Part shown: positions 21,600 through 33,560 of the stretch, in pieces
Numbering within the stretch: position 1 is the stretch's first letter
Layout: each line of letters starts with the position of its first letter
Assembly: GCA_958510825.1 (NCBI GenBank)
Contig: OY294049.1
Coordinates: 8,742,001-8,806,000, forward strand
Source of the DNA: Brachypterus glaber
Lineage: Eukaryota > Arthropoda > Insecta > Coleoptera > Kateretidae
Direction of reading: 5' to 3'
DNA: 64,000 nucleotides
Translations under genes and position numbers: made by a program
The notes under the pieces: model-generated
What the model saw: only the letters and a program-made list of their open reading frames with translations
What the model was told of the DNA's origin: nothing
Databases searched by the model: none

Positions 21600-21835
21600 A
21601 GGAGCGTCCAAACAAAACCACCATTTTTTTTTTCAAAAAAATATACCCAATATTTTTTTTTAATTCCACGAGTCCAAAGAAATCATCCATAGCGTTCTTA
21701 CTCGATCCTTTTTATCGTCGGTTGATATGATTTCTGGAAAGGGCGAAATGATTGGATGTTTTTTTCGTACTCGTGGAATTAAAAAAAGTATAAGATATAT
21801 TTTTTTGAAAAAAAAACGGTGCTTTTGTATAAGTT
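21600..21835. mobile_element. ~235-bp palindromic MITE
   Basis: TTTAATTCCACGAGT near 21660 pairs with ACTCGTGGAATTAAA near 21770. Outer arms TTTTTTTCAAAAAAATATA and the inverse extend to CACCATTTTT/AAAAACGGTG. Non-coding. Confidence 0.65.
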
Positions 21836-22231
21836 TAAGATAAAGACTTTTTAAAATATAATAATAATAAAGTTATCATTCATCAAGTCACCATCAATTG
21901 TATAATATTTTAGACAAAATCGATATCTCATGACCATCATCCACAAATAATGATATATTATCCTTCACCCATAATACATCACTCAAGTACCTACCTACTG
22001 TTATAGAATTAACTTAAATGTTTACTTCTTAAAAAAAAAACAGTTTTCAAAATCGTCAAAAAACTACAACAATAACATCGTAAATTTAGGTTGATTTTCA
22101 AAAGTGAGATTTTTATACCATTTTTATTCCATTAAATCTACATTCCAAGGGCTACAAAATAATGTATACCGGGTGTCCCGTTTAATATCTCCGTTATTTT
22201 CAGATCAAAAATTAATTAAAATACACTGCCC

Positions 22232-23148
22232 AGTAAAAGAGCTTTCCCATTTTACACCTCCGCGCGTAAAATCGATTTTTTTATTATCAGATTCACTTTC
22301 AGCAACCATAAAAACCTTACTCCAGTTTTCACAAAAACTACTCCCCACCCCTCAGGGGTGAAATTAGGAAAAAAAAATGTGATAATAAAAATCAATTTCA
22401 CGCGCGGAGGTGAAAAATGGGAAAGCTCTTTTACTGAGCAGTGTTTTATTATCATATTTAGTTTCAGCAACCTTGAAAACCCCTATATACCAACTTTCAC
22501 AAAATCACCCCCACCCCTTGGGGGTAGAGTTAGGCCATTTTTATTATCAGACTCATTTCCAGCAACCTCAAAATCGTCAATATACCAATTTTCACAAAAA
22601 TCACCCCCCACCCCTAAGTGGGTGGGTTTCAAAAAATATATTTCAAGATTCATTTTTATCAACCTCAAAAACCCCTATCTACAAATTTTCACGAAAATTT
22701 GGAAAACATTTCAAGATATTTACCCCCTCACCCCCTCGGGGGTGAAGTTAGAGAAATTTTATTATCACATTCAATTTCAGCAACCTTAAAAACCTCTATA
22801 TAGCAATTTTTATTTTTTTCTAAAAAAAATGTATTTTTCCCCATTTGCCCCCCTTGCCGCACGCCAATGTTCACCAAAAACAATCCCGAGCGAGAACTTT
22901 TGGTAACATACCTGTATGCCAAAATTCAAGTCTCTAACTTAAAGCATTCTTAAGTTATAGTGCTTACAAGATTTCCCGGACAGACCGATCGACCGATCGA
23001 CCGACAATTTTTTTTTTGCTTGAAATTGATTTATATCGACATAAAACATCATAAAACGCAAAAATTCGCAAAAAAAAAATATTGAAAATTTTTGCACGAA
23101 TACAAGGCTTTCCAAAATTTTGAAAATTTTCAAAATGGGAAAGCAAAA
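22232..23148 (-). repeat. Minisatellite-bearing repeat, right copy
   Basis: Reverse-complement partner of 14668-15600 with the same module order read from the right: CAAGGCTTTCC, CGACCGATCGACCGACAA, AACAATCCCGAGCGAGAAC, CCCCATTTGCC, about five ~97-bp units (TTTCAGCAACC... CACCCC type), and TTTCCCATTTTACACCTCCG. It differs at many positions, and its units are more diverged than those in the left copy. Confidence 0.8.
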
Positions 23149-23589
23149 GCATCTTACACGGGATCAAAAGGACTTTTAATTTCTGCATTAAAATCCACCC
23201 CTATATTACTCAGCTCATTAGAACCATCCCCTATCTTTTTTTTTTCAAGTAGCACCCTATGAAAGCACTTAATTCTGAGTTCAATGGAGTTTTATACTGT
23301 GTAGTTCTGTCAAGGAAAAGAAGCCTTAAACAAATAAAATGTAAGGTGTTGCCACAATGTATTGTAATTTAAAGAAATGATCAAAGTGTTTTTTCAAATA
23401 GGGGTCAAAAGGACCTAATTTTTATATGAAAAATTATCCATTTCTCCCTTAAAAACACCACCAGTTTTTTTCAACCGACTTCCAAAAAGGAGGAGGTTAT
23501 TTACTTTAGACCTCCATATTCTTTTGTTCTTGTTATGAAAGCAATTTTAATACTGAGTTTAGTTTGTAAATAAGCTTAAAACAAAAAAC

Positions 23590-23890
23590 AAAAACAGGCT
23601 TCAATGTCCCAATCGTTTTTAAAATCGATGCATTGGAAATACAGGTCCATTAAGATGGCCAGCACGTTCCCTGGATGTATTACCATTGGATTTCTTTTTA
23701 TTGGGATACCTTAAAGATGTTGTGTATACATCACAACCTACCATTAAAAAATAAAATTACTCGGACTTGTGATCAAATTACCCCCGAAATGATCAGGTCT
23801 ACAACAGCGAGGGAATTATTACGGAGGTTTGAGTCCGCGTTGATCCAAAAGGAGCTCGTTTTGAACATATTTTATAACAGTTGGTCGTTT
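23590..23890 (+). pseudogene. mariner-like transposase C-terminal fragment
   Basis: Two frames together give the end of a mariner-family DDE/D transposase: TGPLRWPARSLDVLPLDFF followed by LLGYLKDVVYTSQP, then after a frameshift ITRTCDQITPEMIRSTTARE and LLRRFESALIQKE. The order and spacing match the third catalytic Asp region (WPxRSxD) and the C-terminal helices of insect mariner relatives. The N-terminal helix-turn-helix and the first two catalytic Asp residues were not found upstream. Dead fragment. The flanks at 23220-23260 and the inverse near 24180-24230 share CAAGTAGCACCC-type words and may be the element's own arms. Confidence 0.75.
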
Positions 23891-23899
23891 TTATATATA

Positions 23900-25030
23900 T
23901 TTTTCTTTAGTTGTTTTGATTGTTTTTATTTTTCATTCGTAAGGGGTTATATTTGATAAGAAAGTTGGGGTGCTTCCACAGGAGAGTTTTGACATGAGAA
24001 TTAAAAGTTATTTTGGTTTCATTTAAACTGATTTTCGAATCCTGTTTTTATCATTGTAAATAACGAAGATTATTTCTGAGTAAAAAATCGTAATACCAAC
24101 CATATTTTTATAATTTAAGCTACTTCCTCCTCCTAAATACGAAGTGCAACAACGGTTAAATTTAGAATTTATAGTGCTTTCAAAATCATTAAAAAAGAAC
24201 TATGTGGGTGCTATTTGAAAGAAAAAAGTTTGGGGTGGTTTCAAGAGGGTGAGTTAATGAGGGGTTTGGTTTTGTGTGGGATTTAAAAGCACTGTTGATC
24301 CCATTTAATATGGTTTTTACATTAAGTTTATATATTTCAAAATAATGGAAATATTGAACGGGAAGTAAAATTTGAGACACACACCGGGTGCATTAAAGTT
24401 TTTTTTTAAGCATCTGTTCGGGGTCCGTGGGGGTAAAAAAGGGTTAAAAAGTATGTTTTTACTCTAACTTATTTAACAGAATAGAATAAATGTTGTGTAA
24501 ATTTTTTTGCTACATATAATTTATATAAAAAGCCAGGGGGCACCGACCCCCGTCGGGGCGCACATGGTTCAGAAGTAAAATAAACTGTGCACATTATTGA
24601 ACAAGCCAGTTTACGTGTTAAATTATTTTAATTGTTAAAGCTAATTTATCTCCAATTTAGTGTAATTAAAATATAATTTTATTTAGTTCTATGATGTTTA
24701 TGCCAGCTATTATCAATAGTTAACATGCATACCTACAGTGGTTTTGCGGTAAATGTGCCTTTAGTTAATTTGATAGATGGGCATTCGGGGTGACAAGTAA
24801 TATCATTTTTGCCTAGGCGTTAACCATAAATAACCCTCTTTCCACAAAAAAATTTCACACCATATTCTATATTATAATACTAGCCATGAAGATATGCAAT
24901 AATACACAATCCCAACACTATTTACTGAATAGTAGTAGTATTTTGTGTTTTTTACTTTTATGTTTTAGAACAAACATTTTAATATAAAAGTGATTACTAA
25001 AAGAAGTACGTATTAATTAGATTGAGTGAC
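23900..25030. other. Non-coding, G/T-rich patches
   Basis: No gene seen. Possible outer parts of the mariner element (ACACCGGGTGC at 24381). A small GC-rich hairpin AGGGGGCACCGACCCCCGTC lies near 24535. A degenerate GAAGATATGCAATAATAC word at 24890 resembles the family B end. Confidence 0.35.
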
Positions 25031-25239
25031 TCAAAACTTTGTATATCCGCAAGCATAAGCTTTCACTTGAATACGCAAAAGAGCTTGCTTTAAATACTGG
25101 GTGCTCCAAAGAGTTTTTTTTTTATTTGGTTGACATAAAAGATAGATACACACATCGCCAAAATTCTTGTCCCCCAATTAATTTGAAACTTAAACGTCAT
25201 TATTCTAAAAAATATGTGGGTCAATTATACATTTTATTG

Positions 25240-25650
25240 AAAATGGTTATTCATGTCTATTCACGTAAGTAAACAATATTTTTATTTTGAATAGACCTGA
25301 TTTTCTTGGAATGAGTACACGGCCAGGAGTTAAATTTAAAAATTTTAAGCAATTTGTACTGAAAAAAATCAAAGTCGTCACAAAATGTGAAAAACTAAGA
25401 TTTCAAAAACCAATATGTCCTCATCTGTTCTCAAGCAAAACATTTACGCCCAAAATATTATTTAACAAATCGGCCTTCCATTGCGAAAAAAATTGGAGAT
25501 AATTTTATTTTTATGGACGATAACGCCACTTCCTACCGTACAAGACGAGTTACCAATTTACTAGAGCAATGGAATGTTCAAAGAATGAACTGGCCAGCAA
25601 ACTCACCTGACATGAATCCTTGTGAGAACGCGTGGGTTATTAGGGGGTCC
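25240..25650 (+). pseudogene. Tc1/mariner transposase fragment, copy 1
   Basis: Bases 25495-25645 read NFIFMDDNATSYRTRRVTNL followed by LEQWNVQRMNWPANSPDMNP and CENAW. This is the second catalytic Asp (MDDNA) and third acidic region (WPANSPDMNPCE) of a Tc1-like transposase. The upstream ~250 bp matches the copy at 35380-35760 but is frameshifted. It ends abruptly at 25640 against unrelated sequence. No terminal repeats identified. Confidence 0.8.
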
Positions 25651-26830
25651 AAAAATTTTTTATTTACTTAATGTTTTCTATTTGACGTGGTTAGAACGCC
25701 CCTAGAGTGAAAATTTATATACACAACCCTAAATGGTAGTTTTAGGGCCCTAAAAACCCTAAAATCACGCAAATATCGATAAAATTCTTATAAAACCAGC
25801 CCTAGTATTTGTAATTTTAAAACATTTAAAAGCCTTGATATCTATTTTTGAGTATCAAAATAAGCCTGGAAAATCGTTGATCAAAACTTTCTAACCCATG
25901 CCAACAAGGCCCCGAAATTGCCCCTAAATTCCAAAAAAGTAAATTTTCTATTAATTTGTGCTACTGACGTCATAAAATTTAGCACCTCACAGCTGATTTT
26001 TTCAGGATCGTTTAATAAAAATATTTAAAATCCAGTGGTAACCTTGCCCGACAAAAAATTTCGGGCAATACCGTTGGGGGCCGCCCTAAAGTTAAGGGTT
26101 GTTCCCAAAAAAAAACACCCCACTACCGAGAATTTTCTTATGTAAGAAGTTGTTTGGCTGGACATAAAGAACACATATACAAAGTCTCAACGGTCAGGTA
26201 ATAACAAAAATTCTACTGGGCGTGGGCTCCCCGACTATTACTTTTAACTATCTACCTATTTATAAACTACGAAGGTAAAGACTGACATTTTACTCATATG
26301 CTGCATACATTACTTTTTTGAAACATGCTTCGGATTTATTTTTGTATAATTTTTCAATATATTTTCACCTTTGCTAGTCTTCGGTAACATATTGCAGAAT
26401 AATAAAAAGCACATGGCAGAAGTCCAATAAAAAGTGATTTTCGTAAAACATTATCATGTCAAATAAGAAAATAAATTATATGAAAACGAGTTTACCTCTC
26501 GATAGTCCTCGGTTGAACCATAAATTTTGTTTTAATAAATAATAAATTAACAATGGATTTTTTCAGTAAAAGAAAAGTTTGTAAAGCACTTTTAAATCTG
26601 CACAATTCTATTATTATTTTTTTTTTAATATAGGTGTTTATATTTTTTCAACGAATAATAGGATTTAAGACTAATCGTCCGACCATTCATTTTGGGATTT
26701 TCAAAGTATATTTTTCGTCACAAAATTATTTTTCTCGTCAGATAAAGCAAATGAGGGGTGAATGAAATATACCAAACCAGCCCAAAAACTAACCATCGCG
26801 TTGCAATGCTTAAACAGTTAGTTATCATAT
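25651..26830. other. Non-coding with dispersed-repeat pieces
   Basis: 25720-25815 (GGGCCCTAAAAACCC, AATCACGCAAATATCGATAA) has an inverted relative at 60600-60690. The rest is AT-rich without a coding signal. Confidence 0.4.
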
Positions 26831-26834
26831 TATT

Positions 26835-27190
26835 AACAGCGCCAGCACTAGAATAATATTATACGGTAGTTTCATAATTTCAAAAAAAAAAAATTAAAAA
26901 TCCGCCTACACAAAAAATTCTTGGATATAAATTTGTTTCATGAAAAAATAAGCAACTTTTTTTATCAAATGTCCGTCTGTCCGTCTGACTGTCTGTCTGA
27001 TGTCACGTTGTTGTTTACACGATAAGTCAAGAACGAATAATCCGATTGACTTGAAATTTTCACGACAATTCAAGTTCTACGAACGTAAGATCCCTATTGT
27101 TTTTGAAACAAAACAGTTAAAAACCATATAATATATAAATAAATATTACTTCCTATTGTTTTTCGTAGAAATAAACAAAAAAGTTTGGTT
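26835..27190 (+). repeat. Family B repeat, truncated
   Basis: Begins CAGCGCCAGCACTAGAATAA, then ACGGTAGTTTC, GTCCGTCTGTCCGTCTGACT, TGTCACGTTGTTGTT, AAGTCAAGAACGAATAATCC and AAGATCCCTATTGTTTTTGA. Truncated before the T-rich tail. Confidence 0.7.
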
Positions 27191-27692
27191 ATTTTATTCG
27201 CAAACCACAGATGTTTACAGACAAGGCGATAGTTTCGCCATCTATGAGGTATAACCGAAAGCCAAAAAACAGGTTAGATATTAATTCATATCTAACCTAG
27301 GTTAAAAAAGAAAAGCTTTTTTAACTTTTAAAGAGACAAAAATTATAAATTTTGATTTTTATAATGCATATAAAGAAATTTTTTCGGTATGTTTATTAAT
27401 AAACATTATTTTAAGCGTTTTATTCCGAAATCATATAATAAATCTAGTTTATATAAAAACCTTGAGAATTACAAAGTCATTATGATTTGACAAGTTTTTG
27501 CTATCAAGACTACAAATTGGATTATATAGAGGTAGTAAACGGAGACACACACACCCTTTGATATAATTTTCCAGTATCATGGCTTACTCATTGACAGGAG
27601 CGATAAACTGCCAACGTGAAAAATCAAAAGATTACTTATTGATCCATGAACATGAGTTAAGGGAATAAAGGACTTTTATACTGTCCTAACTA

Positions 27693-28397
27693 CACTTCTG
27701 CTCAAAAATATCGGCCCACCTAAAAAAATACACATTTTCAAATGCTAATAACTCCAAAACTATTCAATAGATTTATTTGACCTTTTTTTATTTTAAAGCT
27801 TGAACTTTTAGCTCTTAATTACTGGAATAAAAATTATCAAAAATCTTTTTTTAAACCGGCAGCAATGAAAATTACACAGCTATGTTTTTTTACTGCTTCT
27901 TTCGATATGCGCACGGTTTGCCACTGCATATTTTTTTACAATTTAATTAATTGATTTTATAGGCCAATTATATGGGAGTAATTTCTTTTTTAACTTTTTA
28001 ATTTTCCTTTTCTCGTTTAGGAGATATACGGTTTTTTCTGAAAATAAACATTTTTGCAAATAACAAAAAAACTACACAGTGGATTTAATCGATTTATTTT
28101 TTAATTTGAAGCTTAAGTCCTTAACTTTTATTTATTTAATTTAAGTTTCTGGTGCAAACATGTTTAAACTGGGTTTACATTGCTTAAATAGTCATGTTTT
28201 TTTTACCCAATCTTTTTTGATGCAATTTAACCACAAACTCAAATCTTTCCATAAGTTTTAAAACTTATTCTAAAAGCCACACTTATTGTGACTGATTCCT
28301 TCTTTTATTTTTTATCATAAGTCTTCTCATTTAGGAGAAATTAAAGTTTTTCGGAAAAAGTGACTTTTTAATCAGTGGGCTAGTGCCACCCCTGTAA
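27693..28397 (+). repeat. Left terminal inverted repeat, 705 bp
   Basis: Reverse complement of 32523-33229 with scattered mismatches. Landmarks are CACTTCTGCTCAAAAATATC (outer end), GCGCACGGTTTGCCACTGCA, ACTTATTGTGACTGATTCC and GCTAGTGCCACCCCTGTAA (inner end). Confidence 0.92.
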
Positions 28398-28429
28398 AAC
28401 TGTATATGACGGAAAAGCGTCGATAGAAT

Positions 28430-28625
28430 ATAAAGATCTATTGCACTTCTATAACTTTAGCTTAAATAAATACATTTAATTAACACGTTTTCTGCGTTAG
28501 CAACTTTTTGGTTCCCAGCTCAGACTGCGTTTTGAGGCATATATGTCGAACGAACTTTGCACAGACTGTTTAAATCTCTAATGGTACTCCAAAAACAAGT
28601 TCTAACGTCTTTTTAAGGACTTTTT
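28430..28625 (-). pseudogene. Probable Tc1 transposase C-terminal remnant
   Basis: Across two frames the minus strand gives VCAKFVRH followed by YMPQNAV and QKVANAENVLI. This resembles the ...LVxSMPxRxxAVIxxxGG... tail of Tc1 transposases. Its place just inside the left TIR, opposite the N-terminal domain inside the right TIR, supports the reading. Heavily decayed, so identification rests partly on position. Confidence 0.45.
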
Positions 28626-28779
28626 GCTTTTGAATTTTTTTTAAACAAAATATTTTATCAAATAAAATAACAATAAACAAATTTTAAATTTTATTAAAAT
28701 TATTTAATAACAATTATAAACACAAAAAAACGTATTAGACGTGTATGTTTTTTTACAACAATGCTGTTTTTCGTTATTA

Positions 28780-31700
28780 ATAATAATAATAATAATAATA
28801 ATCTTTATTTGCCCAACAGTTTGCACCAATTCTAGGGCAAAAATACATATATACAATTATATATAAAAATATACAAAATAAATAATATATATGGATACAT
28901 AAATACACAATTTTAACCTATTAGTAGGTTGTTAGTGTATAAAAGTGAGTTTAGAGAACACGCGTTAATATCAATGGATCTGTTTAACGAATTAAAGTTA
29001 TTACATATTATATTTATTGGCAATCTAACCATAACGTTAGTCCTGCTAAAATTACAAATAAAAGTATCCTCACGTCTCGAACCCAAACGCGGCACTCTGA
29101 AATTGATTTGCCTGAGTAAGTCCATGCAATCAATTCCATTGTGAAGCAGTTTATATAGAAAACATAGGGAAAAATTTATTCGTCTAGTCTTAAGTGACAG
29201 CATATTAAAGCGGTTTAACAGTTCAATATTGTCGTATCCTTGAGCAGGATAGACTCCTTCACGTTTAAAATAAAGAAATTTTGCAAATCTTCTATTCACT
29301 GCTTCCAAGGCATCAGTATGAACTACATATGTGGGATACCAGACAAGAGAGGCATACTCTAGTCTGGATCTCACATATGCATAATATAATGACTTAAGGC
29401 ATAATACATTATTAAAAGATTTTGAATTTCGAATTATAAATCCCAACATCTTAGAAGCAGAAGAACAGACTTGGGATATGTGACATGAAAAAGATAAAGT
29501 CGTATCAAATACAACCCCTAGATCTTTCAACTCATAGCATCTCTCAAGCGGAGTACCGTTTATATGATACTGGTAGTCTATTATATTATGTTTAGTTGAA
29601 TATGACATGTATTTACATTTTTTAATGTTAAGATTTAATTTATTACGAATGCACCAGTCCCATAAAAGGTTAATTTGATTTTGCAGCAAAATACAATCGT
29701 TAATAGACTTAATTATTAAATAAAATTTGAAGTCGTCCGCAAACAATAACCGATCACAGTCTATGCATAAAGGCAGATTATTAATGAAAATTAGGAAAAT
29801 TAAAGGTCCCAGATTAGAACCCTGGGGAACACCAGAAGTAGAAAAAAAGAAATATGAATAGTATCCATTATAAAAAACTACTTGTTTTCTACCAAAAAGA
29901 TAACTAAAAAAGAGAGCAATTAGAGCTCTATGAAATCCAAATTCTTCAAGCTTTACAAGTATTATATATGGATCTATTTGATCAAACGCCTTTTGAAAGT
30001 CAGTACTTATGACGTCTGTCTGTTCTTTGTCATTTATTGCCTGTGATATAAATTGTTTGAAAACAACCAAGTTAGACACAGTACTTCGTTTTTCTATAAA
30101 TCCGTGCTGGTGCGGAGAAAGTTTAAGTTTAATTTGATTGTAAATATGAATATATAAAATTGATTCGAAAAGTTTTGCGAAGTTACAAATAATAGAGATA
30201 GGCCTATAATTTTCAATTTTAGCCCTATCTCCACTCTTATGTACCGGGCAGACTCTGGACGTCTTCCAAAGTGTAGGAAATGTTCTGGTTTTTAAGCTTA
30301 GGTTAAATATATATTTTAAAGGTTCGACAAAAACATATTTACAGTCTTTTATTAGAAAACTAGGAATTTTATCAATTCCAGCCGTTGAAGAATTTTTAAT
30401 TTTTTTAATAGCAGCTAGAATATCGCTATCAGTAATTTAATTAATAACCACATTATCAAAGCAATTTGTACTATCAGGTAAATTAACGGGTGTAGGGACA
30501 GTGTAAACACTCGAAAAGTAGTCGGCAAAACTATTGACTATATCTTGAGGATCGGATATTTCGGTATCATTAAGTGTAACAGATCCAGGGATTCTACTTG
30601 AGCGCCTTTTATTACCAACATAAGTCCAAAAAGATTTTGGATCAGATGTGATATTACTCTGAATATCCCTTAAATAGTTATAATAATCAGTTTTAATATT
30701 TTGCTTGGATTCGCTTCGTAATTCTTTAAAAGTATTTAAATCAGAAATATTTTTATATTTTTTAAACTTAGAATGAACTTTATTTTTATTTTTTAGCAAG
30801 GTTATCAGCTCCTTGCTGTACCAAACAGGGAATGACCGTGATTTATTTTTATAGACAGGAACAAATTTATCAAAATTAGAATCTAAAATATTATAAAATT
30901 TATCACAAGCAAGATTAATTTCATTAAAATCTTGAAGAACAGACCAGTCGACTTTGGATAAACTGTCATATAAGTTTCGAAAATCACATTTGCGAAAATT
31001 ATAATTTTTACTTGTATTTGTAGATTTAAATTTTTTATTTTTTGAAACATGCATGCTTACAGAAATATCCAAAGGTGGATGGTACAAGTCAATATTGACA
31101 AAAGGATGGTCACTTCTAGATACTACGCATGACAAATTGGACACTGTAAGGTCCAGAAGACGATCTTTTGAATTTAATATGCTGTTAAACTGTGAAAGTT
31201 CGAAAGAATTTATAAAGTTGTTAAAGGCACAGTATTTGCTATCATTTAAGTCATGATTAACGTAACGACTAATGTTAAAATCGCCAATAAAAAGAACATT
31301 TTTATCATAAAGAAATTCAATTAGACTAAGTAGTTCAAAAAACAATTCAAATTCTGCAACAGGAATAGAAGGCGGTATGTACAAAACAATAATTATTAAA
31401 TTAAAATTATTAAAACACATTTTACAACCTACAATTTCCAAAGATTTAATAATATTTGTAATGCTCGAAAAGTTCAGTTCAGATATTATAACGTTACCCA
31501 AAAAGTTGGAATTTACAGCTAAACATGCTCCTCCTCCCTTATCGGCATCAACTTCAGCATAATTACGGTCGCATCTAAATACAGTATAAGTTTCAGGAAA
31601 AAGTTCAGAACTGTGAACATTGCTATTTAGTCCAGATTCTGTAACGGCAATAACATCGTATTCGCAGTCACTAACGGCAGAGTAAAATTGATCTACTTTG

Positions 31701-31903
31701 GTATTAAGGCCGCGAACATTTTGATAATATACATTGAGTTTAAGCATATTATTAGAACAGATGGACGTACTATTTAATTTCCTCCGGGATGAGTCCTCGT
31801 TTGCCAAAAAGACCTACTACGAGGTATAAACTCTTTCACGGCAATGCCTTCCTCCCACAAACTCGGGTCCAGAAGGCCTGCTATTAGAGACTCCTTTACA
31901 CCA
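28780..31903 (-). mobile_element. LINE (jockey/CR1-like), 5'-truncated in ORF1
   Basis: A 3.1-kb non-LTR retrotransposon: the end of ORF1, a complete ORF2 frame, and a short 3' UTR ending AATAAAG followed by an (ATT)n tail (28780-28803 on the plus strand as AATAAT repeats). A candidate 8-bp target duplication CGTTATTA/CGTTATTA lies at 28772-28779 and 31904-31911. It could be partly tail-derived. Inserted within the Tc1-type transposon. Confidence 0.88.
28913..31807 (-). pseudogene. LINE ORF2: endonuclease-reverse transcriptase, one stop
   Basis: A 965-codon frame from the ATG at 31807 to the stop at 28913, interrupted only by an in-frame TAA at 30437-30439 (codon 457). I translated 30080-30436 codon by codon and found it open. 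The N-terminal APE-type endonuclease shows QNVRGL near 30, TESGL with Glu57, GDFNIS at 175-180 and the catalytic SDH at 232-234. The reverse transcriptase follows the stop: YRPISI, STDFQKAFD with the first catalytic Asp near 603, GVPQGS, and LLFADD with Asp691-692. The C-terminal domain with SRLEYASLVW and a late RRINFSLCFLYKLLHNG block is typical of insect jockey/CR1-like ORF2. It nicks DNA and primes reverse transcription in the nucleus. A single nonsense codon implies recent activity. Confidence 0.9.
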
Positions 31904-31904
31904 C
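31774..31904 (-). pseudogene. LINE ORF1 C-terminal tail
   Basis: Forty-three open codons ending at a TAA (31774-31776) read SLIAGLLDPSLWEEGIAVKE and then FIPRSRSFWQTRTHPGG. LLDPSLWxxG resembles the C-terminal tail of the ORF1 nucleic-acid-binding protein in insect LINEs. It overlaps the ORF2 start (31807) by 34 bp in another frame, a common ORF1/ORF2 arrangement. The rest of ORF1 was lost by 5' truncation. Confidence 0.65.
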
Positions 31905-32304
31905 GTTATTATTAGTTACATTACATTATGGTCAATAAAACATTCAATTTAATTTAACAAAACACTAAAACTAACCAACATTACACGGTTGAGGCTAGGT
32001 TATCAATGTGTATACACTATAGTTAAAATTTATCTACATAAATATTATAGACGTTATAGTCATATTTCCCAATGTTTTTCATACAGAATTAGGTTTTAGG
32101 CAGCTGTATATCCCATGCCTGGCAGCATTTACTCCTATTCTTTTCAAAATAATAATTCCATTCCTTTTTTTGTACATTTTCAAATTTTTTTTTCACAAAT
32201 ATTCCATACCGTAATTTAACACAACAATAGTTCAGAACCACACAATTATAGTCCAGCCACATATATTCCATAAGCAGTTTATTTTAAAAAATATGTATTA
32301 TTTT

Positions 32305-32435
32305 TCCTCAAAACGTTGGAATACTCTTCTTACCGCTGCTCTCGTAATATTTAACTTTTGAGCAACATAACGCTGACTGTGCCCTTCTTGTAGCAGAGCT
32401 ACAGCTTGGGCAGCTACTTCCGGACTTGTTTCCAT
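32305..32435 (-). pseudogene. Tc1 transposase N-terminal HTH domain
   Basis: From the ATG at 32435 the minus strand reads METSPEVAAQAVALLQEGHS then QRYVAQKLNITRAAVRRVFQ. This is a paired-like helix-turn-helix matching the DNA-binding start of Tc1-type transposases (...LxxEGxSQRxVAxxLxIxxxxVxRxxxRF). The frame decays after about 44 codons and the linker, GRPR-like motif and catalytic core are not found nearby. The domain would bind the long TIRs. The lower-GC stretch 31912-32290 between it and the LINE gives no recognisable transposase. Confidence 0.75.
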
Positions 32436-32522
32436 TTAAATAATACAATTAAATAAAATTTTAACGAGTTAAAAAAGTATTGTCACATAAGTGACAAGTC
32501 TTGTCAATCATAAAAAAGTTAG

Positions 32523-33229
32523 TTACAGGGGTGGCACTAGCCCACCACTTAAAAAGTCCTTATTTACCAAAAAAACATAATTTCTCCTAAATGAGAAGAC
32601 TTATGATAAAAAATAAAAGACGGAATCAGTCACAATAAGTGTGGCTATTAGAATAAGTTTTAAAACTTATGGAAAGATTTGAGTTTGTGTTTAAATTGCA
32701 ACAAAAAAGATCGAGTAAAAAAAACATGACTATTTAAGCAATGTAAACTCAGCTTAAACACGTTTCCAACAGAAACCTAAATTAAATAAATAAAAGTTTA
32801 CGATTTAAACTTCAAATTAAAAAAAAAATCAATTAAATCCATTGCGTAGTTTTTTTGTTACTTGCAAAAATGTAAATTTTTAGAAAAAACCTTATATCTC
32901 CTAAACGAGAAAAGGAAAATTAAAAAATTTAAAAAGAGATTACTTCCATTTAATTAGGCTATAAAATCAATTAATTAAATTGTAAAAAAATATGCAGTGG
33001 CGAACCATGCGCATATCGAAAGGTGCAGTAAAAAAACATAGCTGTGCACTTTTCATTGCTGCCGGTATAAAAAAAGATGTTTGATAATTTTTATTCCAGT
33101 AAGTAAGAGCTAAAAGTTCAAGCTTCAAAATAAAAAAAAGATCGAATAAATCCATTAAATAGTTTTGGAGATATTTGCATTCAAAAATGTGTATTTTTTT
33201 AGGTGGGCCGATATTTTTGAGCAGAAGTG
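32523..33229 (-). repeat. Right terminal inverted repeat, 707 bp
   Basis: Partner of 27693-28397. Runs from TTACAGGGGTGGCACTAGCC (inner) to GATATTTTTGAGCAGAAGTG (outer), followed by TA. Confidence 0.92.
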
Positions 33230-33560
33230 TATAAACAACTTTAATAGCTATAGTCAATACAATATATTTTTATGAGTAAAATAAAACAGCATATTAACCT
33301 TATCTTGATCCTTAGCTCAAAAATAATTTGCCAATATTTATAACTAATTTTATAAAAATGCATTTTTTTTTTTTAATTTTATGAAACACAATTCTGGATT
33401 GACAGGCAGAGCCCTCTCTCTAGACAGCCATAATGCCTCAGGCATTTATTAGGAAAAGTGCAGGTTATTATTTTCATAAAACAATATTGAAAATCACAAT
33501 AGTAATTGGGTTTAATGTAAAGCACATTTTGTATTACGTAATGTTTTCACTATTTTAGCA

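Larger units (their letters stand above)
27693..33229 (-). mobile_element. Tc1-type transposon with ~705-bp TIRs, LINE-interrupted
   Basis: Ends read CACTTCTGCTCAAAAATATC inward on both sides with TA at each junction (27691-27692, 33230-33231). The inverted arms are 705 and 707 bp. Between them lie minus-strand remnants of a Tc1 transposase (N-terminal domain at 32305-32435, C-terminal region about 28430-28625), separated by a LINE at 28780-31903. Without the LINE the element would be about 2.4 kb. Confidence 0.85.
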
